From NCBI GenBank assembly GCA_020747065.1, contig JAGMVK010000007.1, positions 1,612,001 through 1,676,000 on the forward strand: a stretch of DNA of 64,000 nucleotides. The letters are read 5' to 3'. Made by a program: the position numbers and the translations under genes. Of this stretch, positions 1 through 12,803 are shown piece after piece. The notes under the pieces are model-generated. The model was given only the letters and a program-made list of their open reading frames with translations, did not search any database and was not told the origin of the DNA. This DNA comes from Cadophora sp. MPI-SDFR-AT-0126 (Eukaryota; Ascomycota; Leotiomycetes; Helotiales; Ploettnerulaceae). The first letter of the stretch is position 1; each line of letters begins with the position of its first letter.

Positions 1-2315
1 CCGGGGAGGAAGGCAAGTAAGAGAAGCAAACAAATGGAAACGGCCAGCTCCACACGTGCCTGGAAAACACTGACGAAAAGCGTGCCCCATTCTGACATCC
101 AGCCTTGTGAGGAAGGGGAAGGAGGAAACATGCAAGCGCAAGATGCGACGAGATGACATACACAAATGGCTGGTGGATCGTGTGGGCCATAAGCTGAAAA
201 AGCCCGAGTAATCCACTTTTTTCTTATTGTAAGTGAGAAGGAAGAAATTCAGAGACGAGGCAACACCACGCCAGCATCATCGTGCCGTGGCTACAGACCT
301 CTTGGTGGTGCAAAGAAGAAAATTCTTATTAATACTATTCATGCTAGTTCTTGAGAGAGAGGTTCTTGTTACGCGATTCTTGAACTATCTTCATTCCAGA
401 CTTTGGAAGGTGCATTTTCTAATTTCTAGGTACCTTTTTGGTGAGCTTTATGCCGATGCAATGCGTCTTTTGGTACTTTTGACAAAGCCCTGTGGGCCAC
501 TTTTGAGGGTTTATAAAAGCTCGTTCTTCAAAACTCTTCAATGCCTTACGTTATCGTGGCATGTTTTTTTTTTTTTTCGCCAGCTTCCAGCTTGGCTACT
601 GTATCCATCCAGGTGGTTTCATTTCCACCGTGTCACTCTATCCCTTCTGAGACTTCGAGGTCAGGTCAGGAGGGGGCAAAAGCCATCAATCATCCCGTTT
701 TACTTTATTATCCGAATTGATCGTGCGATTTTGTGTGCATTCATTTGTTGATTCATATACCTAATTACCGAGTGAGTGAGCAAATTGACGGAATAGATGA
801 CTGGACTACGCCGTTCCGATACCGCCAGCCGGCTGCAGATACGGGTGTGTACTGGACGCTGTTGCACGGCGTCTTTGTTGGTGTGTGAGAATAAGCTCCT
901 TCTTCATGAGGCTGCGTTTGCCGCTGCCGAGACTTTTGGCGCCGAGCAAATTGCGGATACCAGATGTCTATGTTAAGCTCCTGTGGTTGTCTTGTCTTGC
1001 TCTTGTCCTGGAATGGGAATGCGATGCGATGCTGGCTGGCTGGCTGGCTGGACTGTTCTACGGGTGCAAGTAATGGATGCAAAAGTACCGATTGTTTGGG
1101 TGGGCTGTGGATGTTGTAGTTCAAGTGAGCTGAGCTGAGGTTATGGGTAGAGTTGGTGATTAAGCCAACCAACTTCGCCGAAGCCACGCCACAGGATTCT
1201 ATTATTTTTAGGTGGATTTCGATACGAGAAGGAAGTGAGAACGCGGTTTATGAGTGAGTGTTTGTGGTGTTTATGGAATCGCGTGGTGGATCGTGATGAC
1301 CGCGTTGGTCTCATCCTCCATCAATGGATTCGTCGAATGCCTATTCGAGTTTGTGTTTCTCATCAAGTGTTGAGTTGAGCAAAAAACCAGCATAAAATTA
1401 GATCCTCGCTGCCTCAGAAATTATGGCCTTTCTGTTTCATTACTCTTAAGTGATTTATGCGTCATGTCATCTTTGTGGCGGGTTTTATTGAAGGGGCGAA
1501 TCCGCTTGGTCTTGTGATTGTTTGTATTTGAAAGCGACGTCAGACGGGTTCCGTTTGTGAATGTGTATGCGATCAGAGATTCGGGTGGTCATTATGGACG
1601 TCAGTCGATGATGCGTCTTGTCGCCTTCGTTGCTTGTGTTGATGAGAATATGAAATTAGTAATTGAGGTGGCGAGTTGAGATGTGTTGCGATGAGGGTTG
1701 ATATGATTGTTTATCCAAAGTCTGTTGGTATTCTATGTGTGTATCTGCTCTTGTGGCCTCTCTCCTCCCAAGTCGATGGGGGCTTCAGGGGAGATAGAGC
1801 AATTTCAATCTGTTCGAAATCAATACCAGCTATCTACTCATCAACAGATTGGAGTTGCTCTCAACTTGGCAGACACTGTCTGAAGTTTTCGGGGCCTTCA
1901 CCTTCCAGTGCTTTACTGCGCTGCCTCGAGGTGATGGCTCTTTCCTTGGGGAGTCGCTGCAAAGCTGAGTCCTTCCTGAAGATAGTAGTAGTCTTGATGA
2001 GGAGATCATCTTCATATTCGAATGAGAAACAGAATTCGGATCCATGATGCACAGAACTACGGTTGAATAATGCTACATACATGTTTTTGAATCCAGAGAA
2101 CTTCATTTCATTTCTTCGCCATCTTAGGTCTGGGTGTTTTGAGTTGAGGCTGTCCTGTCGTGCTTTCCATTTTTATAAACATGCCCAATTACCCAGTCGC
2201 CTCCATATATGTTTTGAACTTCTCATCATCACACACAGCTCGAGAACAAAAGTTCGAGCACCTCGGCACTGGTGGCCAACTAGACCGCGTTTAATTCGTC
2301 GAGTATTTGTACACG
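1..2315. other. Intergenic / upstream region
   Basis: I see no convincing gene here. Open frames on both strands are low-complexity, lack an ATG in a good context, or have no recognisable protein features. The stretch holds a GGCT microsatellite near 1031 and T-runs near 560. The last few hundred bases probably contain the promoter and leader of the gene starting at 2316. Confidence 0.6.
1031..1051. repeat. GCTG microsatellite
   Basis: Five tandem copies of a GCTG-type tetranucleotide, read directly from the sequence. It follows a short GCGAT duplication. No function is implied. Confidence 0.85.
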
Positions 2316-5300
2316 ATGCCTGCCCTCGTCGTCAAGTCAAGCTGCTGCAGCAGCCGTGCACCTCCTTCTCCCGATGCCGTCCCTGCCCGACCAGCAGTTC
2401 CAGCTGTTAAACCGAACAAACGAGTGTCTAAGGATCACATCCCATCATGGGTCACTGCCGATACAACAGAGCTGCGAGCGATCTTTGAGGAGAACGAGCC
2501 GATAGACCCATGCCGTGCTAAACACATTTCTCACAAGGATAGTGCCAAGTTCAGAGAGCTCCTCGAGGGAGACAAGTTTGTCACCGATTCGGAGTCCGAG
2601 AAGATCACAACCAAGAAGAGCTCCAGTACTCTGAAGGCTGTAACACAGAAGTTGAAGAAGCACCTCTCGAAGGACGATGGCCTGTCGAAGCGACATTCGA
2701 GCAATAGTATTGGCACAAGCGAGGAGGAGATCGAACGTAGAGCAGAGTTGAGGAGAATCAGAGAGCGAAGAATTAGAGAGGAGCTTAGCAACGAGTGTAT
2801 CTATGATGATGATGCAAAGTCAGTGGCCTCACCTCCTGGAACACCCCTCAAAAACGCTCGTCCATCGGCTTGGATTCCTGGAGAGTATGTGCCCATGCCG
2901 GCACTTTCTCCACTCAGTTTACCTGTCCCTGAGCTGGATCCTCTTGAAGCGTGAGTCTATGGCCTATGAAACGTTGAGACCATACTGACGTACTCAAGCG
3001 CACATAAATTACTGCTAGAGAGCGATTCGACATCTTTAAAAACACCTAGACGACAGACACATCCAGTCACTCCAAGTACAACTATGGTCAATTCCACAGC
3101 ATCAATTTCACGACGTCACAGTTCCCCCGTCCTCTCGGATTGGGATGTTGGTCGCAATGTCGAAGAGCCTCTTGTCTATATACCTTCCCGAAAGGGAAGT
3201 TCTATTCCCCAGATTCCACCAGCGCCTATTTTGTTAGCCCAACGCCTTCCAAGTCTCACAGATCTAGTCACATCGCCATGGCGTCTATCATTTTCTATAG
3301 ATAATCGAGGGCAGAATCTCCGAAAGCTCAGCCAAGGACAGAATGTCCCGGCTACAATAGACATGGAGCTCTTGAGAGCGACCTCTCCTTCAAATCGATG
3401 GCTTCACAGTCAAGGATTGAGATCACCGTCACAATCTCTTGTAGAGCCAAAGAAACTCGAAGCCCACGAGTGTTCAGCTCCACATGAAGAGGTCCAGCCT
3501 ACCCAGGATTTTGGCGGTGTTGACGGCGTGAAAGATACCTCTGCAGTCATTCATCTGCACGAGATGCAAATATCAAGACGTCTTGCCTCAAAGGGTCTCC
3601 AAAGCTCGGCCTCGACTCCCCAGTTATCGAGTTGGGGATCGCATCAACGTGATGTGTCAAGTATCAGCAATATCTCTCAAACTGCGATCAACGAACGAGC
3701 TCGTTTCTTGCGCGGAACTTCAGACTCAGCTCCACTGAGTGAGCGCATTCCTCAGTCGTGGGGCACTGTCGTAGAGCATCGCACATCATCCATCTACCCG
3801 TCAGCTACAACTAGCATACACCATTCTCGTGAGAGCTCGTTTCTTGATATTCTCTCGCTCTTTCCGGGCTCCAAGAATCGAAAATCTCAAGCAGCTACAG
3901 GTCAGGAACTTTTGCAACTTGTAGTATTGATTTGCTGACTTTACTCCCCCAGAAGCAGAAGCCTCTCGGTCTCTGCTCAGTCTGACGAGATCGCCTACGG
4001 CCAATCTCTCATCTGCTAGCCTTGCAGCTCCCCTGACCCGATTCCCACGCGCAAGCCCCGATGACAGTTCGCTTGTAGCTTCTGAAACCGAATCCTTTCG
4101 CGAGCGTGAGGCAGAACTTAGTGTTGTTGAAACACGATTTGCGTCTTCGGAATTCATACGCAGTCGAACGGCTCCAGTATCTAGCAAATTCAAGGAGGAG
4201 TTCGGTGTAGCTTCTGAGATCAGCCCACCTCAACCGCGCAAGCGCTCCGTCTTTGAGAGGCTGGCAAAACTTGCAGTCAAGAGCTATGATGGCTCTTCTA
4301 AGATGGAAGAACTACTGGACATTCCAATGCCGAACTTCGATGCCGAGGCACTTCACACTCCGAAGACTCCTGGTGGTGCGCTACTAACCCCGAGTGGAAC
4401 TGCCACTCTGATGAGTCCTTTGGCAGAACTTGACGATGCTGCGCAAATATGGGGAAGAGCAATAAAGAAAGACGGTAGAGCTGAGCAAGTAGCAGATAAT
4501 TTACAACTCCCAAGCCGACAGGAGACTGTGCGAAAGAAAAGTGCTATTGAAGATGAAGTGCCTAAGAGCGCATTTGGAACCTTGATTGGGTTGAGAAGAA
4601 GCAGGAAAAAGAAGGTTGATATTGATGACCACAAGAGTGCAGCAGAAGAGTATAATGAGCGATTTCAGGAACGCTTGGCTGTAAAAGAACTGGTGATGGA
4701 TTCTTGGGAGGATGAGATGGCTGCTACAGCGGCAAAAGCTAAAGCGAAGAGCAGGACTGTTGTCAAGAAATCAAAACAGGCAACAATGCCAGATAAGAGG
4801 TATCCACTTACTTGGTCACGCTACAATTCAGAAACACGCGACGAGCGGTGTATCAGTGCTGGAGCTGGGGACCAAATTGATGTGAAGGATTTTGCTGCTC
4901 TAGGCCACAACGAAGATGGGGAGGTTATCTGGTGTCTTGAGCATGACGATAATGGCCATCATGCTGAGATAGCCGAGATCCGCAAGCGGCTCCGAGACAA
5001 GGTTGGAGACAGAATCAAGCACAAGGCGTATAAATTTGATACCGGTGATGAGCAATCTCAACAGACCGGGGGACGCAGAGGAAGTTTGACAGTTGCTGGG
5101 GAGCTGGAGTTTCCCGAGCTAGAAGTTTTGCCTTTCACCCTCAGGACCGAAGAGCAGATAGAAGCAGACATCCATGCAGAGAAAGAGGCGGAGAGAATAC
5201 AGAAAGAGAAGGAGGATGCTGCGAAGAAACCTCATATTCCGAAGCTGGCGATCAGACACAAGGCAAATGATGGAATTATTGATCTAGATGAGCAAGCCAT

Positions 5301-5649
5301 CAGTGAAAGCGAGATCAGTATTGCTGATCCAAGATTCTATGACGATTGTGTCATCCATCCGATCTTGGAAGTTACCCAAAAGGAAACCTTGTTACGATCT
5401 CAAACTCTGAAGGTAACTGGCGCGGAGAAGAAAAACAAGTATCGGACTTGGAGCGGAAAAGATTGGGAGGGATACCTGGATACGGCTGGAAGTCTTGGGA
5501 GTAGCCGCAGGAGCAGATATGCCAGTATGGGTACTATGGTTCTGACGAAGAGTACAGATGATCATTCCAGAGAGTTCGAGCATATGGAGAGAAGAGAGAG
5601 GGAGAGAGTCTTGAGTGTCGCTGAGGTGGCTTGGGGTGGTGGGCAGTGA
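2316..5649 (+). CDS. Large Ser-rich hypothetical protein, three exons
   Basis: Exons are 2316-2950, 2999-3900 and 3953-5649, giving 1077 residues. The 48-base intron has a GTGAGT donor. The 52-base intron has a weaker GTCAGG donor but a TGCTGAC branch and a C-rich acceptor. Reading frame is continuous across both. I chose the ATG at 2316; an in-frame TTG lies just upstream. The protein is rich in Ser, Arg and charged residues and looks mostly disordered. There is a basic Glu/Arg helix at about residues 135-170 and a KEAERIQKEKEDAAKK-type charged helix in the C-terminal third. The C-terminus (RTWSGKDWEGYLD, then an Arg/Glu-rich tail) looks conserved-type rather than random. I see no signal peptide, membrane span or enzyme motif, and I do not recognise the family. 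I assign no function; a scaffold or regulator would only be a guess. Confidence 0.8.
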
Positions 5650-8600
5650 ATACTGATGCAATCAGACTGTGCCTTTTGCTTGACTATGGGCAATATACCT
5701 TAAACATGCGGGCTGGAGAGTATTGGAGAGTGTTATAAGTTCAGGTATATTATTCTTTGGTTCACCTGGATTGGAGGTGTTAGTGGAGTATGATGGTTTG
5801 GTATTCCATCACCTGGCTGGTTGAGCACGAACCCAATAATTAGGGTCATGAAACTTACTGTATTGATATTATATGCACTTACAAATTATACTTCCAAACT
5901 GCGCTCCTCTCTTCAAGAACAGTAAAAGGTGTGATCAATGAAGCGTGAGCCATGTCGTTTATGGGCAGCAGGACACCACTCGCGAATATTTTCAAAACTG
6001 GTGAGACGAGGTTGGGTGATTAATTATAAGTCCAGCCTCGCAGATTTCCGCGTCACGGTGCAGAAACTGAACTCCTTGTGGAGTTATATAGTCTACATTC
6101 GCTATGGGGCTGATATGCCTGTACATGGCAAGGACAAGCTCAACTATGGTGTGAACTGGTTCGGCGGATTAGAAGAACACTGCCCTTACCATCGTCGAAT
6201 CACATTGGGTCACTTTGCAGCCTTGCACATCATACGCCGAATAAGAATTTTGTATCTGTATCCACAGTTTGAAAGGTTTGTGAGTTTCTTTCGGAAAGGC
6301 TGGGAAGAGTAGTGGGAACATGTCCGGTGTTGAAGTTAGAGTCACCAATGAGAAGATGCGGAACGAAAGAACGTTCATCCCATCCCACCTGCTTGCTGCA
6401 GTGCGGTGTTGTCCACATCCCCACACTCTCTATTATGGGTCCACGATGCGGTGAGAAGTTTGTGAGGCTCAAAAAATGGAGAGTAGGTTATAGTTCGGTT
6501 CGGCGAACGAGTTTTCTGCAAGGCTAGGTCGGCGAATGGCCGGGCTTGTGGACCTGCAGACTATGTTCCTGTCACTTAAGATGCACCTTGTTCTTAATCA
6601 GATGGCTGTATACTTTCCATTCAAAGTTGTGGATTTGAAGAGGCAAGCGGTGTCAGGGATTTAGGATGTTGATCTCGCTTGGGTTGTGCTTTGGCTCCAC
6701 TTCCAGAAAGGGGGGTTGGTGGTCGGCTGTTTACTAAGAGGGTTTGCAAGACGAATGGTGAAGTGAAATGAAGAGAACTATGAGGAGAACTATCGAGTCA
6801 GTTCACGATGTTGCGGAAGACTTCAACATTTAGCGAGCTGCTTTCTTAGGAAATCAATATGGGTCGCATGATTGTTTGCTTCTTCTTCAGTCCCAAAAAT
6901 CGAACATGTTCCTACCTGAGAGTAGCAACAACATTTGCTCGCTTCCTTTTCCTCTTATTTGGCAGACTCACTTGTTCCTGCTATTCTCAATAGCACTTAT
7001 AGATCCTTTTGCGAGCTACTACTTCAGTCCAGACCTGGCCCTGGTTTTTTTTTGGATGACAAGCTTCTCCGAACTGTTTGTGACCCAGCTTTTCACCACT
7101 TTTACAATTACATAGCTTCAAGATCTGCTATAATTTCGGAATCTACTGCTATGTAGTCTAGTTTGAGGGTCTCAGTAGTCCTAGCAAGGCACGGAGATGT
7201 CCACCGTAAATCCATATATTTGACTCGGCTGGTGATCCGCCTGGGTGGAAAGCGACGGGACCACCGCTACACAGTGAAGATGCGCCAGGATCCTTTCCAT
7301 CAGTGATATAAACGCATGCGTTGGTCCCACAAAGCCTTTGAAGGGGAAAAAGAAAGGATTCTGAACCACACGTGACGCCCTGAGCTACTCCGACCTCAAA
7401 CAAGCCTAGTGGGCCACGTCGAAAATTTCCCAGATCTTGCTTCCGGACGTCGACGACGACGACAACGCAGGAGTTATCCAAGTATTTCTACTTAAAGACG
7501 GCACGGAGCATGACTCTTGTCATGATACTCAACATAATCGCATTAATTTTTGAAACTATAGGTGAAGGGTAGTCCTTCCACTTCGGATACGGTGGACAGG
7601 CAACCGAAGTCGAGACGCCCAGCCATCCATCAATTCGATCGTCATGGGGCAGTTCAGCTTCTGGGATGAGTCCCAAGATCACACTTTGTTATCTGTTATC
7701 TGCTTTTTATCGAGATGCCATCCCAGGGTTATGTTGCAGAAGAGGTTGGCGGTGCTTGACACAGAGCTGTGAGAGGGGTGGCAGCGAGGTCTCGCTTCGA
7801 GGTTCATCCCGGCGCAGAGCCCCTTATAAGATGTTGTATACATTCAGAAACCACCCCTCCCCAGCTGCGTTTCACCATCTCACTCGCATACGCTTTTGTA
7901 TGGATGCCCGATCTGAACTTTCAATTGACGTCAGTCACGTCACGCTTCCTTGACATTTGATGACTTTCAACCCAAATTGTATCTGTGCGCTTCCCTTTGT
8001 TGATCTGCCGCTGTATGGCGAGACCACGACCGAACATCGTATGCCCGGGTCCACGTTGGCATGCATTGATCTTCGCCGGGGATTACCTTGAGCTACGTCC
8101 TTGGAATCCGATCCCCAGCCATTCGGACTTATGTTACTGAAAATTTGACTTCTTTATTCTGCAATGCATTCTATATTACATGCTTGTATTGCAGGCATGC
8201 AATGCGTGTTCATCCTCGAGGCTGTGAAATGGCGGTGGCTCGCAGTACGTCAGTGGCGGGCGAAAGTTTATGGAAGCAAGGCAGGTCGAAAGCATGTCTG
8301 GCAGGTATCATCTCAGATGCTGGCGGCTGGATGAGTGGGTAGGTGAGAGCTAGGTGAGCAGGATTCGGGAGCATGAAACCGTCTATATTACTTTGACAGG
8401 TCCCATCTCCTGAACTGTCAAATCTCATTAAACGCTTCTCCTATTTCCAAGAGCAATTTGCAGATATAGGCTGGCAATCAGAACTCAGTCACCATTGAGA
8501 AGGCACTTAGGCGAAGACCATCCAACACTTGGATACCAGGTTAGTATATATGATTCTCGCCCTGCTCTTCGTTGAAAGCTGTTTGGTCAGAGATATGAAC

Positions 8601-8691
8601 AAATCTGCAGACATTGGTTCGCAGCTTTTTTGATGATATAGTACTGATATACTTCCCAGCTCCTATCCTCCTCCCATACTTCGTCGTCAAC
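5650..8691. other. Intergenic spacer, 3 kb
   Basis: No supported gene. Several open frames of 60-125 codons occur on both strands, but none has a promoter-like leader, splice-consistent extension or recognisable residues. The right end carries the leader of the aquaporin gene. Confidence 0.55.
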
Positions 8692-10301
8692 ATGCCAGGC
8701 GAAGGCTCAAGCGAGCTTCCCGTTCACTATGGCGGGAAGACAACAGACGGAGAACTCATCAAGCGCCCCGCATCACCAGCAATCCCTCCAGCTTCACCAA
8801 TGCGTGCATTCCACCAACCAAGAATCGGTTACTCTCCTGAGAGAACACCCATCGACCAGCCTTTCTCATCCGAAGACCTTCGAGGTGGCCTAAGACGTAG
8901 GCCAAGCAATCAAGCACCGCTCAGACGACACTCTGGTGGTGAATATGACCGCGAACGTCCTTCCTTCTCTCAGGATGGAGGATCACGAAGACCGCTGAGG
9001 TCCAGGGATGAAGGTTATTACCGTGATGATGACCGTGGACATTTGCGGAGAGATGAATATCACCCTGACTCGGTCGAACGCTCAAGACCACCACGATCAT
9101 ATCGAAACGTCGATGCATGGGACAGAGCTCCGGGTTCAGCCTCCAAACCATATTTCGAGGAGAGCAGATATGACCGAGACTTGGAAGCGGGCCATGGATG
9201 GCATCCAGATAGGAAGAGGATCAGTGATGAGGAGAGCATCGATGGCTACAATTATGACGCTCACCGGAATACTCGGCCATCACTCAACTTCAAGAGTCTG
9301 AGTGCCGAGGAGAAGGCGGAGGTTATGAGACTTCCCTGGACACAATGGATGAACAGCGACGTGAAAAATCGTAAGTCTCACCTAAGGTTTGTACAGACTT
9401 CGACTAACTTGCCCACCAGATTTCGTAGCCACTATTGGCGAGTTTGTTGGAACAACTATGTTCCTCTTCTTCGCCTTTGCTGGGACACAGGTTGCCAATA
9501 TCCAATCTGAAGCCGCCACAGACAGCAACTCAACAAGTAATACCACATCCGGTGGTGCAACTGGTTTCAACGTCTCGGTCTATCTCTACATCTCAATCAT
9601 CTTCGGCTTCTCGCTCATGGTTAATGTCTGGATCTTCTTCCGTATCTCTGGAGGACTTTTCAATCCAGCCGTCACTCTTGGTATGGTTATGGTCGGAGCC
9701 GTGCCTGTTGTCCGAGCAATCTGCCTCTTCTTTGCTCAGATCGCCGGTGGTATCGCCGCCTCTGCAATGGTGCTTGGTCTCTTCCCTACTCAGTTGAACG
9801 TCAGAACCACACTGGCTGGTGGTGCAAGTTTGGTGCAAGGTGTCTTCATTGAGGCTATCCTGACTGCAGAATTGGTCTTCACTATCTTCATGTTGGCTAA
9901 GGAGAAGCACAAAGCGACTTTCATTGCGCCAGTAGGCATCGGACTTGCCTTGTTTATTTCGGAGATGGTCGGTGTTTACTACACTGGTGGCTCGCTCAAT
10001 CCCGCTCGCAGCTTTGGACCTTGTGTTGTGACTGGTGTTTTTGATAAGGAACATTGGATCTACTGTAAGTTCTTGAATAATTCTTTTCCAAGCGAACTAT
10101 GCTAACGAGATTATAGGGGTCGGGCCAATGGTCGGCACATTCATTGCTGTGTTCTTCTACAAGTTCATCAAGATGCTCGAATATGAAATGGCGAATCCAG
10201 GTCAAGATGGCGATGCCAAGAATGACCCTACTCAGAATGAAGAGAAGAAGGCCGAGATCATGCAGAGGAGAGAGCAGAAGCGATATGCCAGATCTCAGTA
10301 A
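8692..10301 (+). CDS. Aquaporin / major intrinsic protein with long N-terminal extension
   Basis: Exons are 8692-9370, 9420-10064 and 10117-10301, giving 502 residues. Introns of 49 and 52 bases both have GTAAGT donors; the second has a perfect GCTAAC branch. The product is a six-helix membrane channel of the MIP family, which passes water or small neutral solutes. Both half-helix signatures are intact: NPA at 308-310 (GGLFNPAVTLG) and NPAR at 420-423 (GGSLNPARSFG), the latter supplying the selectivity-filter Arg. Helices are visible from about residue 230, starting with FVATIGEFVGTTMFLFFAF. The first ~226 residues are an unusually long hydrophilic, Arg/Asp/Ser/Pro-rich cytosolic extension, as in some fungal aquaporins. 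The C-terminus is a charged tail (NPGQDGDAKN, EEKKAEIMQRR). The classical NPA pair argues for a water channel rather than an aquaglyceroporin, but substrate is inference. It converges on the reductase gene at 10594. Confidence 0.93.
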
Positions 10302-10593
10302 CGAGAGCATGCAACGACAGACACGCACACGAGAACGATTTGATGCCTCTCTTGTATCCTATCACTATGTTTATGGCGCTTGATTTGGACTTTTGATGGG
10401 GTAATGGGATGTTATGATTGCTATGCTTCACTTTAAGTTTGATGTTTTGAGCTAGTTAATCAGGACACATGATGCAGGCAGAATAATGACAATGAAAATG
10501 CAAATCTCAAACTCCCATGGTCCCGTACCATACCATCATTACCCGTGAAACGCCCGCTACTCCAAGAGAAACTCCACATGACACTGCCGCATC

Positions 10594-11620
10594 TCACAAG
10601 AGTCCTGGTATGATCGCCTTCCTACCGGCAGTCTTCTCCTTGCCAAATCGCTCTTCATACCACTTCTTCCCCTGTTGCGCTCTGGGTAACATCGCCGCGA
10701 TCTCGTTAAGGAGGAAGCTCCTAGCAGGGACACAATCCCATCCCCCAACAATCCAAAATCCAGTCCACTCAATCCACTCACATAAGTAGTGGGGATAGAA
10801 AATCCAGCGGAAAAGTCCATTTTCAGGGATCATGTAAACCTTGTCCACTCCCTTCTTTGCCGCCTTACCCTTTCCCGTGCTCTGGTCGGCTTCTTTGAAC
10901 GCTGCTTCTTGGTTCCTTAGGGCTGCTCGGCGGATCTCGCGGAGTTCATCGTCGTGGAATACGTTGCCCATGAAGCCGAATGCCCAGAGAAACATGCCGA
11001 ATTCGATTCGGCCACCTGCTTTGTAGGTATTGCCGTAGCTTTGCCAGTCAAGGCGGGATGTAGGGCCATGACCTCCTAGCCACGATCCAATTGAAAGCCC
11101 GTTGGTGATTTGAAAACTGAGGGCCAGAAGCCATACGAGAGGATGGATTGGGGACATTGAAGGTGCGATTATGGGGCTGAGGATCGCTCGGTACAGGTAG
11201 TGGATGGTCTGTACTTCAGTAAGCACGCGAAACGATGAACTTGAGGGCTGAAAGAGATACTACAAGCTGGGGGAAAATGCACTCACATAAAGGCCAGCCA
11301 TGACCTTATTCTCCCATGGAATTTGTGCCATACCAACTTCAGCAGGCAAGGTATTCAGAACATAGAGCAATGTAAGAAGTCCAGGAGTTTCCATTGTCAG
11401 CCAAGCAATCTTCCCTGGGATGTTAAACCGACTATTAGTCGACGTCTTTCCCGCTCCATACCATGGCTGGACCCATTGGAAGATCGTTACCTGGGTTCCT
11501 GATCAGCACTGCTTATGTTGAACACGGACCAATACTTACGAGTGGAAAGAACTGAAAGAGATACACAATCAGCCCGTAATTTTCCCTCGATGGGGGCATC
11601 CAATTCTGAACAATCGCCAT
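10594..11620 (-). CDS. Steroid 5-alpha-reductase-like (3-oxo-5-alpha-steroid 4-dehydrogenase C-terminal family) membrane enzyme
   Basis: Exons on the minus strand are 11620-11540, 11490-11287 and 11208-10594, giving 299 residues. Introns are 49 bases (GTAAGT) and 78 bases (GTGAGT). Splicing yields MAIVQNWMPPSRENYG at the start, and the last exon carries the family hallmarks HYLYRAILSP and, near the C-terminus, an aromatic segment (FYPHYLCEWIEWTGFW) followed by KKWYEERFGKE. Several hydrophobic spans are evident, as expected for an ER-membrane NADPH-dependent reductase of steroid or polyprenol double bonds. The length fits the family (about 260-330). The substrate cannot be read from sequence; a role in sterol or lipid metabolism is inference from the family. 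The start lies 286 bases from the divergent NMNAT-like gene, so the two may share a promoter. Small first exons make this easy to misannotate as a shorter protein starting at 11226. Confidence 0.88.
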
Positions 11621-11906
11621 TATGGTTATCTGATTGCAATGGAGGTGTCCAATTGCTGGCAAATTGTGGTGATACTGGATAGCTTCAATGTCGTCAACAC
11701 TCTGTAGGACATGGGGTGCAAAAGCAAACAGGGCAAACATGAATGTCAGCCTCGCCTCGGCTCAACCCCGCCAGCCCCTGAATGAAGGGCCGCCCCTCAC
11801 TCCACTTCATCAGCCTTGCATTTGATTGTCCGTTTAGACACCACTCACAAGTTGCACATCCGGTAGCTGGATCTGCCAACACTCCATCGGATTATTCTAA
11901 TGCAAA
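11621..11906. promoter_or_regulatory. Shared divergent promoter region
   Basis: This 286-base gap separates the minus-strand reductase start from the plus-strand nucleotidyltransferase start, so both promoters must lie here or within the 5' ends. I did not identify a specific factor site. Confidence 0.5.
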
Positions 11907-12803
11907 ATGAGCTCTTCTCCTTCCTCAGATTCCGATCAGATGCTCACTCACTTCAGACAAGCCCTCCAGAGTTTCCGCAACTCGAACGCACCCTTTCGAA
12001 TCCTCTCCTCGATACCCAAGCCTCTCACTTCAACACGTCTCCCTCCACTTCCGCCTCCCAAGACCCTCTATATTCTTGATTCCTCCTTCAACCCGCCGAC
12101 CCTCGCACACGCCCGCATAATACTTTCCGCCCTTCAATCCTCCACACCCGCATCCACTCCTCACAGAGTCCTTCTTCTCCTCGCCATACAAAATGCAGAC
12201 AAGGCTCCCAAGCCCGCGTCTTTCGAAGAGCGATTGGCAATGATGGAGGTATTCGCTCAAGATCTCCTCAAACAATTCAAGCCATCGTCTACGTCTGCAG
12301 CCGAACAAGGCGAAGTGTGGATAGACGTCGCCGTCACAACTCTCCCATACTTCGCAGACAAATACCCGCATATATCCCCGTCAGAAGCATATCCCCTGCC
12401 GGAAACGGAACAAGTCCATTTAATAGGATACGACACTCTAGTCAGACTGCTTGATACGAAATATTACCCACCGTCACATACTCTCAAGCCCATTCAACCA
12501 TTTCTGGAGAAGCATAGATTGAGGGTCACCTATCGAGCTGACGATGAGTGGGGAGATAGGGAGGCACAGGATAGGTATTTGAGGGACTTGGGAGAGGGGA
12601 AGAGAGAAGATGTTGGGGGCTTGAAGGAATGGGTCACGGAGAAGAGGATTGTGATGGTGGAGGGAAGAAAGGAGGGTGAGGAGGTGATTAGTAGTACGAA
12701 GGTCAGGAGTGCGACTGCGAAAGGAGATGAGGAAGCTTTAGGGAAGCTTGTCACTACGGGTGTGAAAGAGTGGATATTGAGGGAGGGTTTGTATAAAGAG
12801 TGA
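11907..12803 (+). CDS. Nicotinamide-nucleotide adenylyltransferase-like (Pof1/NMNAT) nucleotidyltransferase
   Basis: Intronless, 298 residues, with ATG at 11907. The N-terminal nucleotide-binding motif is SFNPPTLAHARI (about residues 59-70), the (H/T)xxH signature of the nucleotidyltransferase alpha/beta phosphodiesterase superfamily. The second signature, ISSTKVRSA (about 260-268), is the family's C-terminal ATP-binding ISSTxxR motif. A central LIGYDTLVRLLDTKYY segment matches the GxDxxxxxxxxKY pattern of NMN adenylyltransferases. Together these support ATP-dependent adenylyl transfer, probably to NMN. The overall layout resembles yeast Pof1 more than the main Nma1/Nma2 enzymes, so a quality-control or accessory role is possible. 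Pro/Thr/Ser-rich linkers (35-55) are fungal additions. It is transcribed away from the reductase gene. Confidence 0.88.
   Translation: MSSSPSSDSDQMLTHFRQALQSFRNSNAPFRILSSIPKPLTSTRLPPLPPPKTLYILDSSFNPPTLAHARIILSALQSSTPASTPHRVLLLLAIQNADKAPKPASFEERLAMMEVFAQDLLKQFKPSSTSAAEQGEVWIDVAVTTLPYFADKYPHISPSEAYPLPETEQVHLIGYDTLVRLLDTKYYPPSHTLKPIQPFLEKHRLRVTYRADDEWGDREAQDRYLRDLGEGKREDVGGLKEWVTEKRIVMVEGRKEGEEVISSTKVRSATAKGDEEALGKLVTTGVKEWILREGLYKE

Noticed and set aside
233..751. 172-codon plus-strand frame at the left edge
   Set aside because: Starts at GTG, crosses long T-runs and shows no protein features.
9593..10054. 153-codon minus-strand frame
   Set aside because: Exact antisense shadow of the aquaporin core exon.
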